Assembly (NCBI GenBank): GCA_021229015.1
Contig: CM037791.1
Coordinates: 55,001,741-55,065,740, forward strand
Reading direction: 5' to 3'
From: Solen grandis
Taxonomy: Eukaryota > Mollusca > Bivalvia > Adapedonta > Solenidae
Length of the DNA stretch: 64,000 nucleotides
Shown in pieces: positions 47,617-60,886 of this stretch (positions within the stretch are counted from its first letter, which is position 1; every line of letters starts with the position of its first letter). The notes below the pieces were generated by a model. The model did not search any database. It saw only the letters and a program-made list of their open reading frames with translations, and was not told where the DNA came from. Made by a program: the position numbers and the translations under genes.

Positions 47617-48699
47617 TATGTATATTAGGCCTTTGTTTCAATATTAAGACATGTGTGTCTTTCTTCATTTTAAGATTCACTTCAAGTCTTGGAACTAGTT
47701 TTCTATTTATGTATTTAAATATATATACTCATGTAAACAAGCGCACATCTAAATAAAAGTGATATTAAAAAAAAACAATTTGTTTTCCTATTCACATAAA
47801 TTTTATTATCAGACAGTCTTTCTTTCTCACCATGCTTATTTCAATGTACTGCGTCAGGCAGCACTTTTTTTACTTGTCTAACTTGTGCATCTAATGAACC
47901 ATAAACAGCCAAACTATGCACTGTGGGGGTATATTGTACCATAGTCAAACTGAATTCAAAAACTGCATTTGTTGCAGCAAACTGCAGTTCCAAATTTTTA
48001 AGGACGTAAGGCTATGCAGTCTAACCCCTGGTATCAACGTTCTCCCTGCCTTTAGCGGTCAGTTTGAGATCCCCCAAATTAAAATCACTATATTCTAACA
48101 CTGGAATAAAAGTTCCCATGCATTAAGCACCAAACGGCCAAAAAATGTCATTCCCAATGGTAAAAAGGCGGTCAGTGTGGCAGGTGTCAGTCTGTAGGGT
48201 GAAGCCATATATGTCAGTGTATCATGCATACTGTGTATATCCTTCAGGGGTCAGACCTCCCTAGGTGTCATTTAAACTGATATCGTTAGACTCATCTGCA
48301 AACTCTTACTACACCAACAAGCATTATTAATTCTTAACTTCATAGCCAACCATGCATAACATCTACCCAGACCTCATGCTGCTATCACTCTACAGACAGC
48401 CTGTATCCAATGGATAAACCAGCAATTGACATACCTATAACCTACATAAAAATATTATGGGTTATTCTGGAATATTGGGGTTTTGACAGTGACTGGTACC
48501 TGTATAGTTAAGACCTAAAATACTGTGTTAAACATTATGATATCACTATAATGTTAGTAAAAAGTTTAAGGAGAAAAGAATTTCCTTTCTAATGATACCA
48601 TTCTCACAGCAGTAGGACAAGAGATTATTATCTGGAGGGATGCAATTTTTTCTGCTTGAAATTAGTATGTCACAAAAGAAAACCTACCCCATCCAAACA
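47617..48699. other. Unassigned LSM4 intron sequence
   Basis: No exon, RNA gene or repeat family was recognised in about 1.1 kb. Confidence 0.5.
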
Positions 48700-49104
48700 A
48701 CAAGAGGGCCATAATGGCCCTGTTTCGCTCACCTGATTATAAATGAGCAACATATGGACCTACTTTTTGACCCCACATGACCCAACTTCGAACTTGTCCA
48801 AGATATTATGGAAACAAACATTCTGACCAAGTTTCTTAGAGATATGGCAAAAAATGTGGCCTCTAGAGTGTTAACAAGGTTTTTATAATATTTGACCTTG
48901 TGACCTTCTTTTTGACCCCACATGACCCAATTTTGAACTTGTCTACGATTTTATGGAGAAAACATTCTGACCAAGTTTCATGAAGATTTGTCTAAAAATA
49001 TGGCCTCTAGAGTGTTAACAAGCCAAATTGTTGACGACGCACGACGGACGAAGGGCAATCACAAAAGCTCACCTTGAGCACATTGTGATCAATTGAGCTA
49101 AAAA
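48700..49104 (+). mobile_element. Family A element, shortest copy
   Basis: The left end is ACAAGAGGGCCATAATGGCC then TTCGCTCACCTGAT. The right end is CTCACCTTGAGCAC..GTGATCAATTGAGCTAAAAA, where the right inverted repeat has decayed. Two units around TTTGACCCCACATGACCCAA lie within 405 bp. It serves as the uninterrupted reference for the copy at 33489. Confidence 0.85.
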
Positions 49105-49341
49105 GCATATAAAAAATAGCCACTTACAAATAAAAGCAAATAAATATTATATATCTTTTCGATTTTATTGACTCAAGAAAACAGCAGGTAATAATCAATA
49201 AATTATTCGATATAAGTGGAAATGTGAGATCATTCATACTTCTGGGATTTGGAAGTTATTGAGTGAGAGACTGGATATCCTTTGCGCACTGGGCCAATCT
49301 TTACAGCGAATGCCTGTAGCGTATTGAAACAGGTAAAACTA

Positions 49342-50271
49342 GAACTATCACTGAAGGTGATTCATACCCCCACCCCCATCTTTGACACAGGATGTATTCA
49401 CATGACACATAAAACGAATGTTCACACATAGGATTTGGGCTTATAAGCATACCAAAAAAAAATATTATCACTAAAGGTGATCAATACCCACAACGGAAGT
49501 CTGTCATGTGTAGGAATACAGTTTCAAAAGTTTGCGTGAGTGAAAGACTACATGTATGTAAGGTTTAAAGTGAGCAATGGTTCAAAAGTTTTGGACAATG
49601 CTAAAAAGTTTTAACAGACAGACAGATAGACAGAGAGACACACATACAGACACACAGAAGAAAACAATTTGCCCCCAAGATCTGTAGCTGAGGAGAATAA
49701 AAATGCAGTCTAATTATGGTTCACATCCATATTTATTGATTGCAAAAACCTGTCTTTAAGAATTTACATTGTGGTTTTCTTATGCACTGCACTTCCTCTC
49801 ATCAAGATCAGTCTACATATGAAGTTTCATCAACCTAGCTACTTTAGTATTGGAGTTATGCTCCGGACAAAATCAAAAGATTAAAAATGACAAAGGGCAA
49901 TAATGTCTTTAAAATTTACATGTGGTTTTCTTGTGCACTGCACTTCCTCTCATCAAGATCAGATCAACCTAGCTACTTTAGTATTGGAGTTATGGTCCGG
50001 ACAAAATCAAAAGATTAAAAATGACAAAGGGCAATAACTCCTTTCAAAATACATGCAGAGTTATGGTTCTTATGCACTGCACTTCCTCTCATCAAGGTCT
50101 ATCTACCTATGAAGTTTCATCAACATAGGTACAGTTGTTTTGGAGAAATGCTCCGGACAAATATTTGTAGACCAACCGCCGGACCGACCGACGGACGGAC
50201 CGACCGACCGACCGACAGGGTGACTCCTATATACCCCCCCCCCCAAATTTCATTTGTGGGGGTATAAAAAA
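49342..50271 (+). mobile_element. Family C non-autonomous element
   Basis: The left end has the stem ATCACTGAAGGTGAT, then TCATACCCCCACCCCC. The right end is TATACCCCC..AAATTTCATTTGTG then GGGGGTATAAAAAA. Three units around GAAGTTTCATCAACCTAG lie inside. A (GACC/GGAC)n tract precedes the right end at about 50168-50216. The sequence GAATGCCTGTAGCGTATTG occurs on both sides (49310 and 50303), so the host had a local duplication. Confidence 0.75.
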
Positions 50272-50459
50272 TGTTGCCTCAGAAACGGGCCAGTATTTAC
50301 AGTGAATGCCTGTAGCGTATTGAAACGGGTAAAAAAAAGGTTGAAACGGGCCAATCTTTCCTGCGATTCCCTGCAACGTTATGAGATGGATGCATTTTTT
50401 GAAGGTTTAAAACCTGTGATTCGGTGTATTTTTAGTAAAATGTATGTTGGACAACATTA

Positions 50460-50774
50460 AAATAAAACCCAAATATGTTTTTTTCGGTTGTCACTGTTTT
50501 TCAGAACTGAACATATTAACCATCATTTGTAGACACGATAAATTACTAAAGGGTATGAAAACATAGGTAAAGGCTATAATGCACCATAAATGACGCTTAT
50601 AAATGTTACATATTTTGGTAAAACATAAAATAAGATAAACATTGAAAAATATGTTTTTCAACATTACAGGTGTGTAGTACAGTAAAGCATGATTGTAATC
50701 AGTATTTTAAATATCAAAACACCTGTAGCATAAAAATGAGACAATCAATAATGATCAATAATTCAAAGATAATA
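50460..50774. other. Unassigned LSM4 intron sequence
   Basis: AT-rich sequence with no recognised gene or repeat. Confidence 0.45.
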
Positions 50775-52495
50775 AATACTAGAAGTCATTTGTTTAAGAT
50801 ACAAATGAAGCAGCTTTCCATTTGCTTATTTCAAAGGTATTGAATATATAAGTTAATACAAAGAAATGGAACAATGATGCTTAATAATAGAAGATTAATA
50901 CGTAAATCATCATTATCATAAATATATACTTATGTTCAAAAATAAGCTTTAAATCTTATTTTTCACTTTTATCTTCTTGATATTGAGAAAGCATAAATAT
51001 GGATCTTGTTTGATTACGCAACCATTTACTATCATACAGAAAAAAATAAATTAAGATAATACTGTCCTGAAGAATTTTTTCTTACGTATTCAATCGATTT
51101 TAAAAGTTTTCTATTCTTTATTTAATATCCATTTCTTCGTAAGCACATGACTAAACAAATTTTCACTGCAATTTGTTTCATATAATTGAAATTGTAAGAA
51201 AGAAAAAATTACTATGAAATCTATGACTTTCAACCTTTAAATTGAATGATTTTTATTTATGCCAAAATAGATGGAAACAAAGGCAGAGGGGTAAGCAAAA
51301 TCATGAAAATAATTTCTTATTTCTATGTAATTAACATTATAAACGTCTTGAAACTTTCAACAATTCATTTGCTTTTGCTTTATATAATTATATATATATA
51401 TATATATTTATTCTACAGATTAGAAAAGGGAACTGTTAAACCTTTAGAAAACATAAAAAAGTCTATAGGTAGATATGTACATGTACTCGTATTTGTCATG
51501 TTCCTCAGGTTTGCAGAAAGCCATGATAATAATTGCAATAAATTTCTGGCTCTAGTAAAATTATACTAATTCATCTTAAATGCGACTCATTTCCTCAAAA
51601 ACATATCACAAATCACTATTCAACGCAGGTACTCTTTCCTGCAAAAGAATAATCAGATCTTGCTCAACCAACCCAATGACCGCTTTCATGAATTAGCCCT
51701 TATACAAAAAACATAAATATGTCATGTTTGAGGACGTGATCACTTGAAATTTACTGGACTTTTTTCACATTATAAGGTACGGCAATATTACTTATCTAAA
51801 GTTAATATATCCAATCTTATGATTTTTTTAATATATTTTACTTACAAAGTATGCAAAGGTATGCTTATGATTGGCATCAATACTCATGACTCTTGAGCGC
51901 AAATACAAATTGAAATGAATGATTTTTATATTTCAACGACGTCAAAAGTGACTATAGAAAAATATCTTTTTTTTCCAAGGACATGTTCGGCTACAGTTCT
52001 ATTAATCCAGAAAAAAAATATCTTCGAGTATATGAACAGGTTTGTTTTCACATTTTCAAGCAGGCATTTCATCAAACATGAATATCTGCCATGTTTGATG
52101 ACGTATTCACTTGAAATTTTCAAGACCTTATGAATGTACTAAGTTTCAAAATTTTGAAAATTTTAAGTTTGTTGGTCTAATTGGCAATTTTATATGATTT
52201 TTTCAATAATTCTTGCTTTAGTATGCATGACGTCATAACCACGTGACAAAACAAATATTTCTTGCAGTATGCATCACTTCAATTTTACCACTATCAATTC
52301 TGAAGATTAATTAAGATTGACTCAAACTTCATGATGCCAGAGGGAGAGAAATCTTTATAAAAATGCTTTTTGTCTTTTTAATGACGTCATAACCACATGA
52401 CATAAGAGAAAATCATTCAGAAAATTGAATGTAAACCTCTATGCCGATATGCTGTCCAATTTTCATGCTTCTAATGCATCAGGGGGGTTTGTAAA
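50775..52495 (-). repeat. Dispersed repeat G, minus copy
   Basis: Complement of 17527-19272 in the same order, from CTAGAAGTCATTTGTTTAAG at the low end to GCTTCTAATGCATCAGGGGG at the high end. It contains a (TA)n run at about 51388-51408. Confidence 0.8.
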
Positions 52496-53058
52496 ATTTA
52501 AATTTAATTTTAGGACCAAAGTTTGAGACTCGGTATTGCCATGAAATCTTAATGTTTTCAATTTGGAAATTTGAATGCCAAGGTGCACATCTACATTCTA
52601 AAATACATCTTCTCTGAAAATATCGGACCAAAATTGAAGGCTCTAGAGCGCAAACAAACTTTTGAAGCTGACGTCAATGAAAACTGAAAATGATTGAATG
52701 TATATAATGATACTTTTTTATCCCTGTAATTTCAATTTCTTTAAAATTGACTCATAATGTATGATGCCAGAGTGAAATCTTTGAAAACATAGAATTTTAT
52801 CATTTAAACTACGTCATAACCACATGACTTAAGAGGAAATCTTTCAGAGAAAAGAAAGTAAACCTATAATCTGTCCAATTTTCATGCTTGTAACTCATCA
52901 GTTGCCTTTGTAACATTAAATAAAAGTTTTAGGACCAAAGTTCAAAACTCGGTTTTGCCATATATTCTTAATTTTTTCGAATTTGAAATTTGAAAGAAAA
53001 GGTGCATATCTGCATCATAACATACATCTTCTGTGAAAATATCAAGATAAAATGACAA
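52496..53058 (-). repeat. Repeat F/G-related tandem units
   Basis: Two diverged units start AGGACCAAAGTTYRARACTCGG (52502 and 52931). The second is broken at 53058 by the family A insertion and resumes at about 54588 with AAAGGCTCTGGAGCGCGAAC. Confidence 0.7.
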
Positions 53059-54587
53059 ACAAGAGGGCCAAGATGGCCCTAAAGACGCTCACCTGAGGAC
53101 AATTGTGCTGACCAAGTTTGAGGAAGATTGAATCAAAATTGTGGCCTCCAGTGTGTAAGCAAGGTTTTTCTAAGATTTGACCTACTGACCTACTTTTGGA
53201 TCCAACCTGACCCATTTTAGAACTGGTTCAAGATATCACCAAGACAAACATTCTGACCAAGTTCAGGAAGATTGAATCAAAATTGTAGCCTCTAATGTGT
53301 AAACAAGATTTTTCTAAGATTTGACCTACTGACCTACTTTTCAATCGCTTTTTAGGTCTATTAGATTAATGATCTTCGATAATTCGTTGAAATTTCTGAA
53401 GAGAATCGTATACCTACCAAACTGAAACCGGAAATGGAGGGCTGAATAGTTAATTTTTCATTGGTTAATAATATTATAACCTAAAACGACCGAATGTGTT
53501 TTTATTACCAACAATACGATTATCTGTACTTTCATATCTTTCTTAAAGAAAACCTTTATTTAATATACAATTGACACAATATATTCTCTTAGTCTTTTTA
53601 TCATTTTATTTAATCGTAGATACTGATTTTAATATAAAACATATATCAAGTATGTAATTTAAAGTAAAAAGTGATTCAATCAAGGGCCAAATTTTAACCA
53701 TTATCTAGTCATAATCTCTCAAACTAGTAATATTGCAAAATATTTTTTTTATGATTGGTCTATATGAATTATGTGGGTACGGACCACTAGACAATATTTC
53801 ACATCAAATCTATAGATTAAGCTCTAGGTCTTTTCCTATGTAACTCTATGTGAAACAAGTGACCACTGGTGCGGAGTCATTTATCACCGTAAGGCTATGA
53901 TTTGAACAACTGAGGTAATGAACCATAAGATGATGCTACATACCAAAAATCTAAGCTCTAGGCCTTCTGGATTTATAGAAGAATATTTTTAATGATTTTC
54001 CTATTTAAATCTATGTAAAACAAGTGACCCTTGGTGTGGGGGCATTTATCACCATAGGGCTATGATTTGAACAATCTTGGTAATGAACCATTAGATGATG
54101 CTACATACCAAATATCTAAGCTCTGGGCCTTATGGATTTACAGAAGAAGATTTTTTAAGATTTTCCTATATAACTCTATGTAAAACAAGTGACCCCTGGT
54201 GCGGGGGCATTTATCACCATAGGGCTATGATTTGTACAATCTTGGTAATGGCCCATAAGATGATGCTACATACCAAATATCTAAGCTCTAGGCCTTGCAG
54301 TTTTGTAGAAGAAGATTTTCAAAGTTTGAGTTTTTAAAATCTATTTTTAGCTCCTGTGACCTACTTTTTCAACCAATCTGAATAATTTGTACAACTTTGA
54401 TAGAGGGCATCATAAGGATGATTCCTGTGAAGTTTGGTCAAAATCTCTTCAGTGGTTCAGGAGGAGATGTTGTTTAAAGCAAATTGTTGACGACGGACGG
54501 ACGCATGCACGCACGGACGACGGACGACGGACAAAAGGTGATCACAATAGCTCACCTTGAGCACTTCGTGCTCAGGTGAGCTAAAAA
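53059..54587 (+). mobile_element. Family A element in repeat F
   Basis: The left end is ACAAGAGGGCCAAGATGGCC then ACGCTCACCTGAG. The right end is CTCACCTTGAGCACTTCGTG then CTCAGGTGAGCTAAAAA. It has 145-bp type units at the left, a fragment near 53340-53760 resembling the inside of the hAT-like element at 30453, then about 160-bp units like those at 37334. The neighbouring unit at 52610 shows the uninterrupted target. Confidence 0.85.
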
Positions 54588-56815
54588 TAAAGGCTCTGGA
54601 GCGCGAACAAACTTTTGAAGCTGACGTCAAATCTGACGTCATTTGACGTCATTGAAAATGACTGAATTTAAAATTTTGAAATTTTTTGTCGAGGCAATTT
54701 TATTTTCATGTTGCTCAGACACTGGCAACATATTGAAATTAACTCTTAAATTTGGCTGGAAAAAATGGAATAATAAAAATAATAATAAGAAGAACTAGAT
54801 TTCATTCCTCGATATGAATGATAGGACTTTCTGCTAAATTTGTCAAACGTAAGAGCCTTATATCGTATGGCGAAATTAACTAAATATCAGTTCTTATTTT
54901 GACATCACTTTCTTACAAATTGACAAATTTCAGTAATCTAGTTACCAAAACAAATGTCTTTAAAATCCATTCAATCCGATTGCAATATATTTGGGTCTAT
55001 CATAAAATAACATAAACAAATTTTGTTATTTGCATTACTCCATGAATTTTGGGTCAATTGTAAAACTTAAAGCATCAAAAGAACGACCAATTATTGCTCT
55101 ACATATAATATTCATATTTATACTTTCCAAAATAGAAAGTTTTTGAGATATAAACTGTTAAACACATTGAGGCTAACAGAATTTCTGTTTATCAACCATA
55201 ACACCAATCATTAAAAGCTGAAATGTCTTTCAAAGCACTACAAATTATATTCTATTTCTGAATTTGGAAAAACGGACACCTGGATGCATAACTACAACGA
55301 AACTTACACATTCTGTGAAAAATAATGGCTGTAGACCGCGAACAAACCTTTGTAGACAACATTAAGTTTGACGTCAAATGACTTCATAGTCATAAGACAA
55401 TCAATGAAATGAAATATTCAGTATCTGAAATATATGCAATAAATTTTTCATTCCCCTGGAACCTTTGCAACATATAGAAATTTACGCGTAGATATAAGAA
55501 ATTCTGTTTGATCTTATGGCGTCAAATGACATTCTGTCTCACAGAATAAAAAGAAGTTGAAAAGACTAATATTCAGTCCAAATATCAGCTTTCTAACTCA
55601 TCTGGAAGCGATTTTATACGTATATGAAATTTGACGTCAATGGTTCGAATCTTGCATTCGCCATTGAACCATTGCCTTCTCGAATATGGAAAACTGGACA
55701 CCAGGATACACAACTAGAGAGTAAAATGTACATTCTAAGAACTTTTGATGAAAATCAGTCCAGAAATAATGGCTGTAGACCAGGTAAAACCTTTTTCTCC
55801 TGATGTCAAATCTGATGTTATATGACATCACATTAATATGAAATACATTATATTCAAAAGCTCATGGATTGATGTATATGCCATTAAATTTCCATGGTCC
55901 TGGAAACTTTACAACATATTTAAATTAACGCGTAGATATTAGAAATTCTTTTTAACCTTATGACGTCATATGACATCAAATGACGTACAATTCACAAAAG
56001 TAAAGCACACTTGTCCAAATATCAGAATACTAACTCATCTGGAAGCGATTTTATAGGTATTTGAAATTTGACGTCAATGGTTCGAATCTTGGATTCGCCA
56101 TAAAACTTTTGCCATTTTGAATTTGGAAAAATGGACATTGAGATGTACAACAAGAGCGTAACATACACATTCTGTGAAATTTTGATGAAAATCGGTTCAA
56201 AAATAATGGCTGTAGATCGCGAACAAACATTTTTAGAGGACGTCAAGTTTGACGTCAAAACACGTCATAGGCAAATGAACATGATTGAAATGTAAAATGT
56301 TCTATCTGAAGCATATGCTATTAAATTTTCAAGGTGATCGGACGTTTTCAACATATAGAAGTTAACACGTAAAAATTAGAAATTTCTTTTCACCTCATGA
56401 CGTCATATGGCATCACAGGAGAATCTAAATAAATCCTAGAGGCTTATATTCTGACCAAATATCAGCTTTCTAGCTTATCTGGAAGCGATTTTATACTCAT
56501 TTGAAATTTGACATCAATGGTTCGAATCTTGGATTCGCCATAGAACCATTGCCTTTTCGAATTTTGAAAAACGGACACCGGGATGCACAACTAGAGCGTA
56601 AATTTTGATGAAAATCGGTTCAGAAATAATGCTGTAGACGTGTACAAATTTTTTCACCTGACATCAAATCTGACGTTATATGATGTCATATGAATATGAA
56701 ATTCATTTCATCTGAAAGCTCAGGGTTTAAAATATAAGCCATAAAATTTTCATTGTTCAGGGCCATTGGCAACAAATCAAAATTAACACAAATATAAGAG
56801 GAAGAAAAAAGAATA
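54588..56815 (-). repeat. Dispersed repeat F, minus copies
   Basis: Several diverged units carry ATGGCTGTAGACCGCGAACA and TTGACGTCAATGGTTCGAAT. The part at 54830-55260 is the complement of 19960-20390, including CATTACTCCATGAATTTTGG. A hairpin head relic, ATAGGACTTTCTGC, is at about 54830. Confidence 0.78.
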
Positions 56816-56834
56816 ATAAAAAAGAAGAATAAAA

Positions 56835-57956
56835 ACAAGAGGGCCAAGATGGCCCTTGGTCGCTCACCTGAGAAAGATGATTGCTTAAGAAATAAAGATG
56901 CTTGAGTGTAAAAGTGAAATCTGGCTTTTTTTATGGTGAAATGGGCATAACTCCTAAATTTACAAGTCAATATCAGTTATAATTGAACCCGATTGTGAGA
57001 TTATGGGCATAAACATTGTCTTAAAGTTTAAAAATGATTGTTAAAAAAATGAAGTTGGTAGAGAATAAATAAAGTGAAATCTTGCATTTTTTGCATTAAA
57101 AGGGGCATAACTCCTGACCTAAATGACCCATCTCAGCCACAATTGAACTCAATCGAGACATTATGGCCATTAACAATGTCATAAAGTTTGAAGATGATTG
57201 CTAAAAAAAGGAAGATGCTAGAGGTAAACAACGTGAAATCTGGCATTTTTTTATATTAAAAGGGGCTTAACTCCTGACCTAATCAACTGATCTCAGTCAT
57301 AATCAAACTCAATCAAGACAATATGGTCATAAGCATTGCCATAAAGTTTGAAGATGATTGCTGAAAAGATGAAGATGCTAGAGTGTAAACAAAGTGAAAT
57401 ATGGCATTTTTTTTAATATTAAAAGGGGCGTAACTCCTGACCTAATTGATGAATCTCAGCCATAATCGAACTCAATCGAGACATTATGGTCATAAGCATT
57501 GCCATAAAGTTTGAAGAGGATTGCTCAAAAGATGAAGATGCTAGAGTGTAAACAACTTGAAATATGGCATTTTTTTAATATTAAAAGGGGCATAACTCCT
57601 GACCTAATGGTACGATATCAGCCATAATTGAACTTGGCCGTGATTTTATGGTTATAAACATTGATATAAAGTTTCAAGATATTTGCTCATGAAATGAAGA
57701 TGCTAGAGTGCAAACAATGTGAAATCTGGCTTTTTTGAATTTTAAAAGGGGCATAACTCCTGACCTAATGTTCCGATATCAGCCATAATCGAACTTGGCC
57801 GAGTTTTTATGGTTATTAACATTATTTTAAAGTTTGAAGATAATTGCTCATAAAATGAAGATGCTAGAGTGCAAACGAACAAATTGTGGACGACGGACGG
57901 ACGTTCATCGATCCTAAAAGCTCATCCTGAGCACACGTGCTCAGGTGAGCTAAAAA
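56835..57956 (+). mobile_element. Family A element with about 160-bp units
   Basis: The left end is ACAAGAGGGCCAAGATGGCC then GTCGCTCACCTGAG. The right end is CTCATCCTGAGCAC..GTGCTCAGGTGAGCTAAAAA. Six to seven units surround AAAAGGGGCATAACTCCTGA and AAGATGCTAGAGTG, the same unit type as 32280-33090. GGACGACGGACGGACG precedes the right end. Confidence 0.87.
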
Positions 57957-58586
57957 CAGTACAAACCCAATATGACTTTCTGCCTGTAGGCAGAGAGTCA
58001 TAACTTGCCAACCATCAACAGGGCATTTACCTAACAAAAAAGTCTAAATATTTAAATGTTTGTATCTTTTGACCTGGTTTAAAATCAACAACAACAACAA
58101 AAATTCTAAAACAACATCGCTGGTTTTGCTATTATTTACAATGTATTCAAAGAAACTTATGCCAAATATTAATTAAATCACAATGACTTTGAAACAAATC
58201 CCATGATATTTGTGACAATTTAACTAAATTTAATAAAGGGAGTTAATCAATATTTGTATAAAATAAAATATTCATTATCTCCCTTAGGAAACTAAAACCA
58301 ATGCTGTGGGGGCTCATTTTTCAAGTTAGCAAATATTGTAGAGAAAAATTAGGTGACCATTTGTGCCAAATGAAATTAAATTATGACCACTGGTTTCAGA
58401 GAAGATGATATTTAGGGTATACATGTATAAGGAAACAGGCCAACCCAACAGGGGGCCTCATTCTTCAAGGGATCAACTTTATTTTACAAAATATGGTAGA
58501 GGAAAATTAGGTAACTATCTGTACCAAATGAAATTAAATTCTGACCATTGGTTACAGGGAAGATGATTTTTGAAATTTTCTATTTA
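57957..58586 (+). repeat. Relic of the family A CCAGAG-variant body, left of a MITE
   Basis: Resembles 27120-27600, with TTTAAATGTTTGTATCTTTT, CTCCCTTAGGAAACTAAAA and CAAGGGATCAACTTTATTTT. It continues after the MITE at 59471 (GAGTATATAAAGAAACTTGC). No element ends are present. Confidence 0.65.
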
Positions 58587-59470
58587 CCGTCATCACTCTA
58601 AGTTTTGGGACACTTGATTTTTAGAAAATAATTATTTTTTGTGCCTCTAAATTTTGGGACAGTTTTAATTTTATAATTTTAACTGACTCTAAGTTTTGGG
58701 ACAAAATTTTATTGTATAATTACCGCTTACCCAATGCTTTTTCCTCCATACAATTACTCAAATTTTGTATGGCTTTTTAGATGCTGGTGCATGAAATTTA
58801 CATTATTGTGATATATACTTAAAGCAGGTGAAGTATTATTTGTTTATCTAATTAATAAACCAGACAGATACCCCAACAGTTTATCTTCAATTCTCACTCC
58901 TCTTTGCTCTTTCCCCACCCATGACACATTGTCTGTCACATGTAAAAACAACATCGTGCCTCAGGGAACAGAATGGAGTCAGGTGGAGGGGCAATCAAGG
59001 ACAATAAGCAGACAATAACAAATGACACAGTGGTTCAATGAACAGCAGATGAATAAGGGTTTTGAGACTGTATATGTGCTTGTTTTTGACAATAATAATG
59101 ATGTTAGAATAGCAAGTCTTGTTTGATTTATAAGTCCCGGAAAATGCACTTTTCCAACTGACCGGCAGAAAGCAAAAATATAAAACTTTCTGTGCCAAGC
59201 ATTGTAATCAATGTTAGATAAATAAAATTTAAACTTTTAATCACAAATAAATCTTTATATTATCAAAAAGAATCAAATATATATGGATTAATAGGTATAT
59301 GTATGATGTTTATTAATGCACATTTAAAACTGACAATATCACTTGACCTTACAAAAAAATCGGTATGTACCTAAGTTTTGGAACACTTTTTGAAAAAAAA
59401 TAATTTATGAGGACAATTTTTTGGGACAATTTTTTTTTTTTTCCTATCCCAAAACTTAGAGTGATTACGG
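58587..59470. mobile_element. 884-bp TA-target MITE with repeated end motif
   Basis: The ends CCGTCATCACTCTAAGTTTT and the complement of CCGTAATCACTCTAAGTTTT are flanked by TA (58585-58586 and 59471-59472). The host reads through to TTTCTATTTAGAGTATATAA, matching the uninterrupted site at 25063-25085. The subterminal word CTAAGTTTTGGGACA recurs several times inside (near 58598, 58648, 58686 and 59371, and reversed at 59440). Confidence 0.85.
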
Positions 59471-59715
59471 TAGAGTATATAAAGAAACTTGCAACCCCGT
59501 GGGGGCCTAATTTCTTAAGGGATCAACTTTGAGTAATTGTGGTAGATGGTATCTGGACAAAATCCCCGCCGGACAAAATCCCCCCCGCTCATTTTTACAT
59601 AGGTGGACAAAATGCCCCCCCATGGATTTTCCAACAAGGACAAAATCCCCCCCCCCCAAGTTAATTTTCAAGGTGAGTCTTATAAGGTATTGTGTATTTC
59701 AAGAAGTTAAAATAA
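59471..59715. repeat. GGACAAAATCCCCC word array
   Basis: After a short tail of the family A-type relic, GGACAAAATCCCC or a close variant occurs four times at about 59556, 59571, 59603 and 59638, separated by unrelated spacers. Confidence 0.6.
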
Positions 59716-60886
59716 ACAAGAGGGCCATGATGGCCCTGGATCGCTCACCTGAGTATACGGTTACCCAAGGAACATCAGTCTGTATTAAAACATTTTGAAA
59801 TCTGGCCAGTAGTTTTAAAGGAGATGATCCCTGTAAAGTTTTCCCTATATACATAAAAGGCAAATAAGCCCCGCCCCTGGCTGCCATGTTTTTTAATTGG
59901 ATCGGAATAATTTAGCAACTTTGGTAGAGATTGACCCAAGGAACATCTGTACCAATTTATTTTTAAATCTGGCCAGTAGTTTTGAAGCAGATGATTTTTA
60001 AAGTTTTCATATATTTTTTCTTTTTGTTGCCATGGCAACCAGAGTTCTATATGGATCAAGTTTATTTTAGCAACTTTTGTGAAGGTTCACCCAAGGATCA
60101 TTCCTGCCAAGTTTAATCAAATTCTGTCCAGTGGTTTCAGAGGAACTGTTGATTAAAGTTTTCCCTGTATACATATAAGGCAAATAAGCCCTGCCCCTGG
60201 CGGCCATGTTTTTTACGGATCGGAATTTTTTTTAGCAAATTTGGAAGAGGTTGACCCAAGGAACATCTGTACCAATTTATTTTAAAATCTGGCCAGTAGT
60301 TTTGAAGAAGATGATTTTTAAAGTTTTCATATTTTTTTTCTTTTTGTTGCCATGGCAACCAGAGTTCTACATGGATCAACTTTATTTTAGCAATTTTGTG
60401 AAGGCTGACCCAAGGATCATCCCTGCCAAGTTTAATCAAATTCTGTCCAGTGGTTTCAGAGGAAATGTTGATTAAAGTTTTCCCTATATACATATAAGGC
60501 AAATAAGCCCCGCCCCTGGCGGCCATGTTTTTTACGGATCGGACAAATTTTAGCAACTTTGGTAGAGGTTGACCCAAGGAACATCTGTACCAAATTATTT
60601 TGAAATTTGGCCAGTAGTTTTGAAGAAGATGATTTTTAAAGTTTTCATATTTTTTTTTTCTTTTTGTTGCCATGGCAACCAGACTTCTACATGGATCAAG
60701 TTTATTTTAGCAACTTTTGTAGAGCCTCACCCAAGGAACATTCCTGCCAAGTTTCATTAAATTCTGTCCAGCGGTTTCAGAGGAGATGTCGTTTAAAGCA
60801 AATTGTTGACGACGGACGACGCATGACGACGGACGAAGGGCGATCACAAAAGCTCACCTTGAGCACTTTGTGCTCAGGTGAGCTAA
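59716..60886 (+). mobile_element. Family A element with about 320-bp units
   Basis: The left end is ACAAGAGGGCCATGATGGCC then ATCGCTCACCTGAG. The right end is CTCACCTTGAGCACTTTGTG then CTCAGGTGAGCTAA. Three units around AAATAAGCCCCGCCCCTGGC (59850, 60180, 60498) match those at 9650-10300. GACGACGGACGACGC precedes the right end. Confidence 0.88.
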
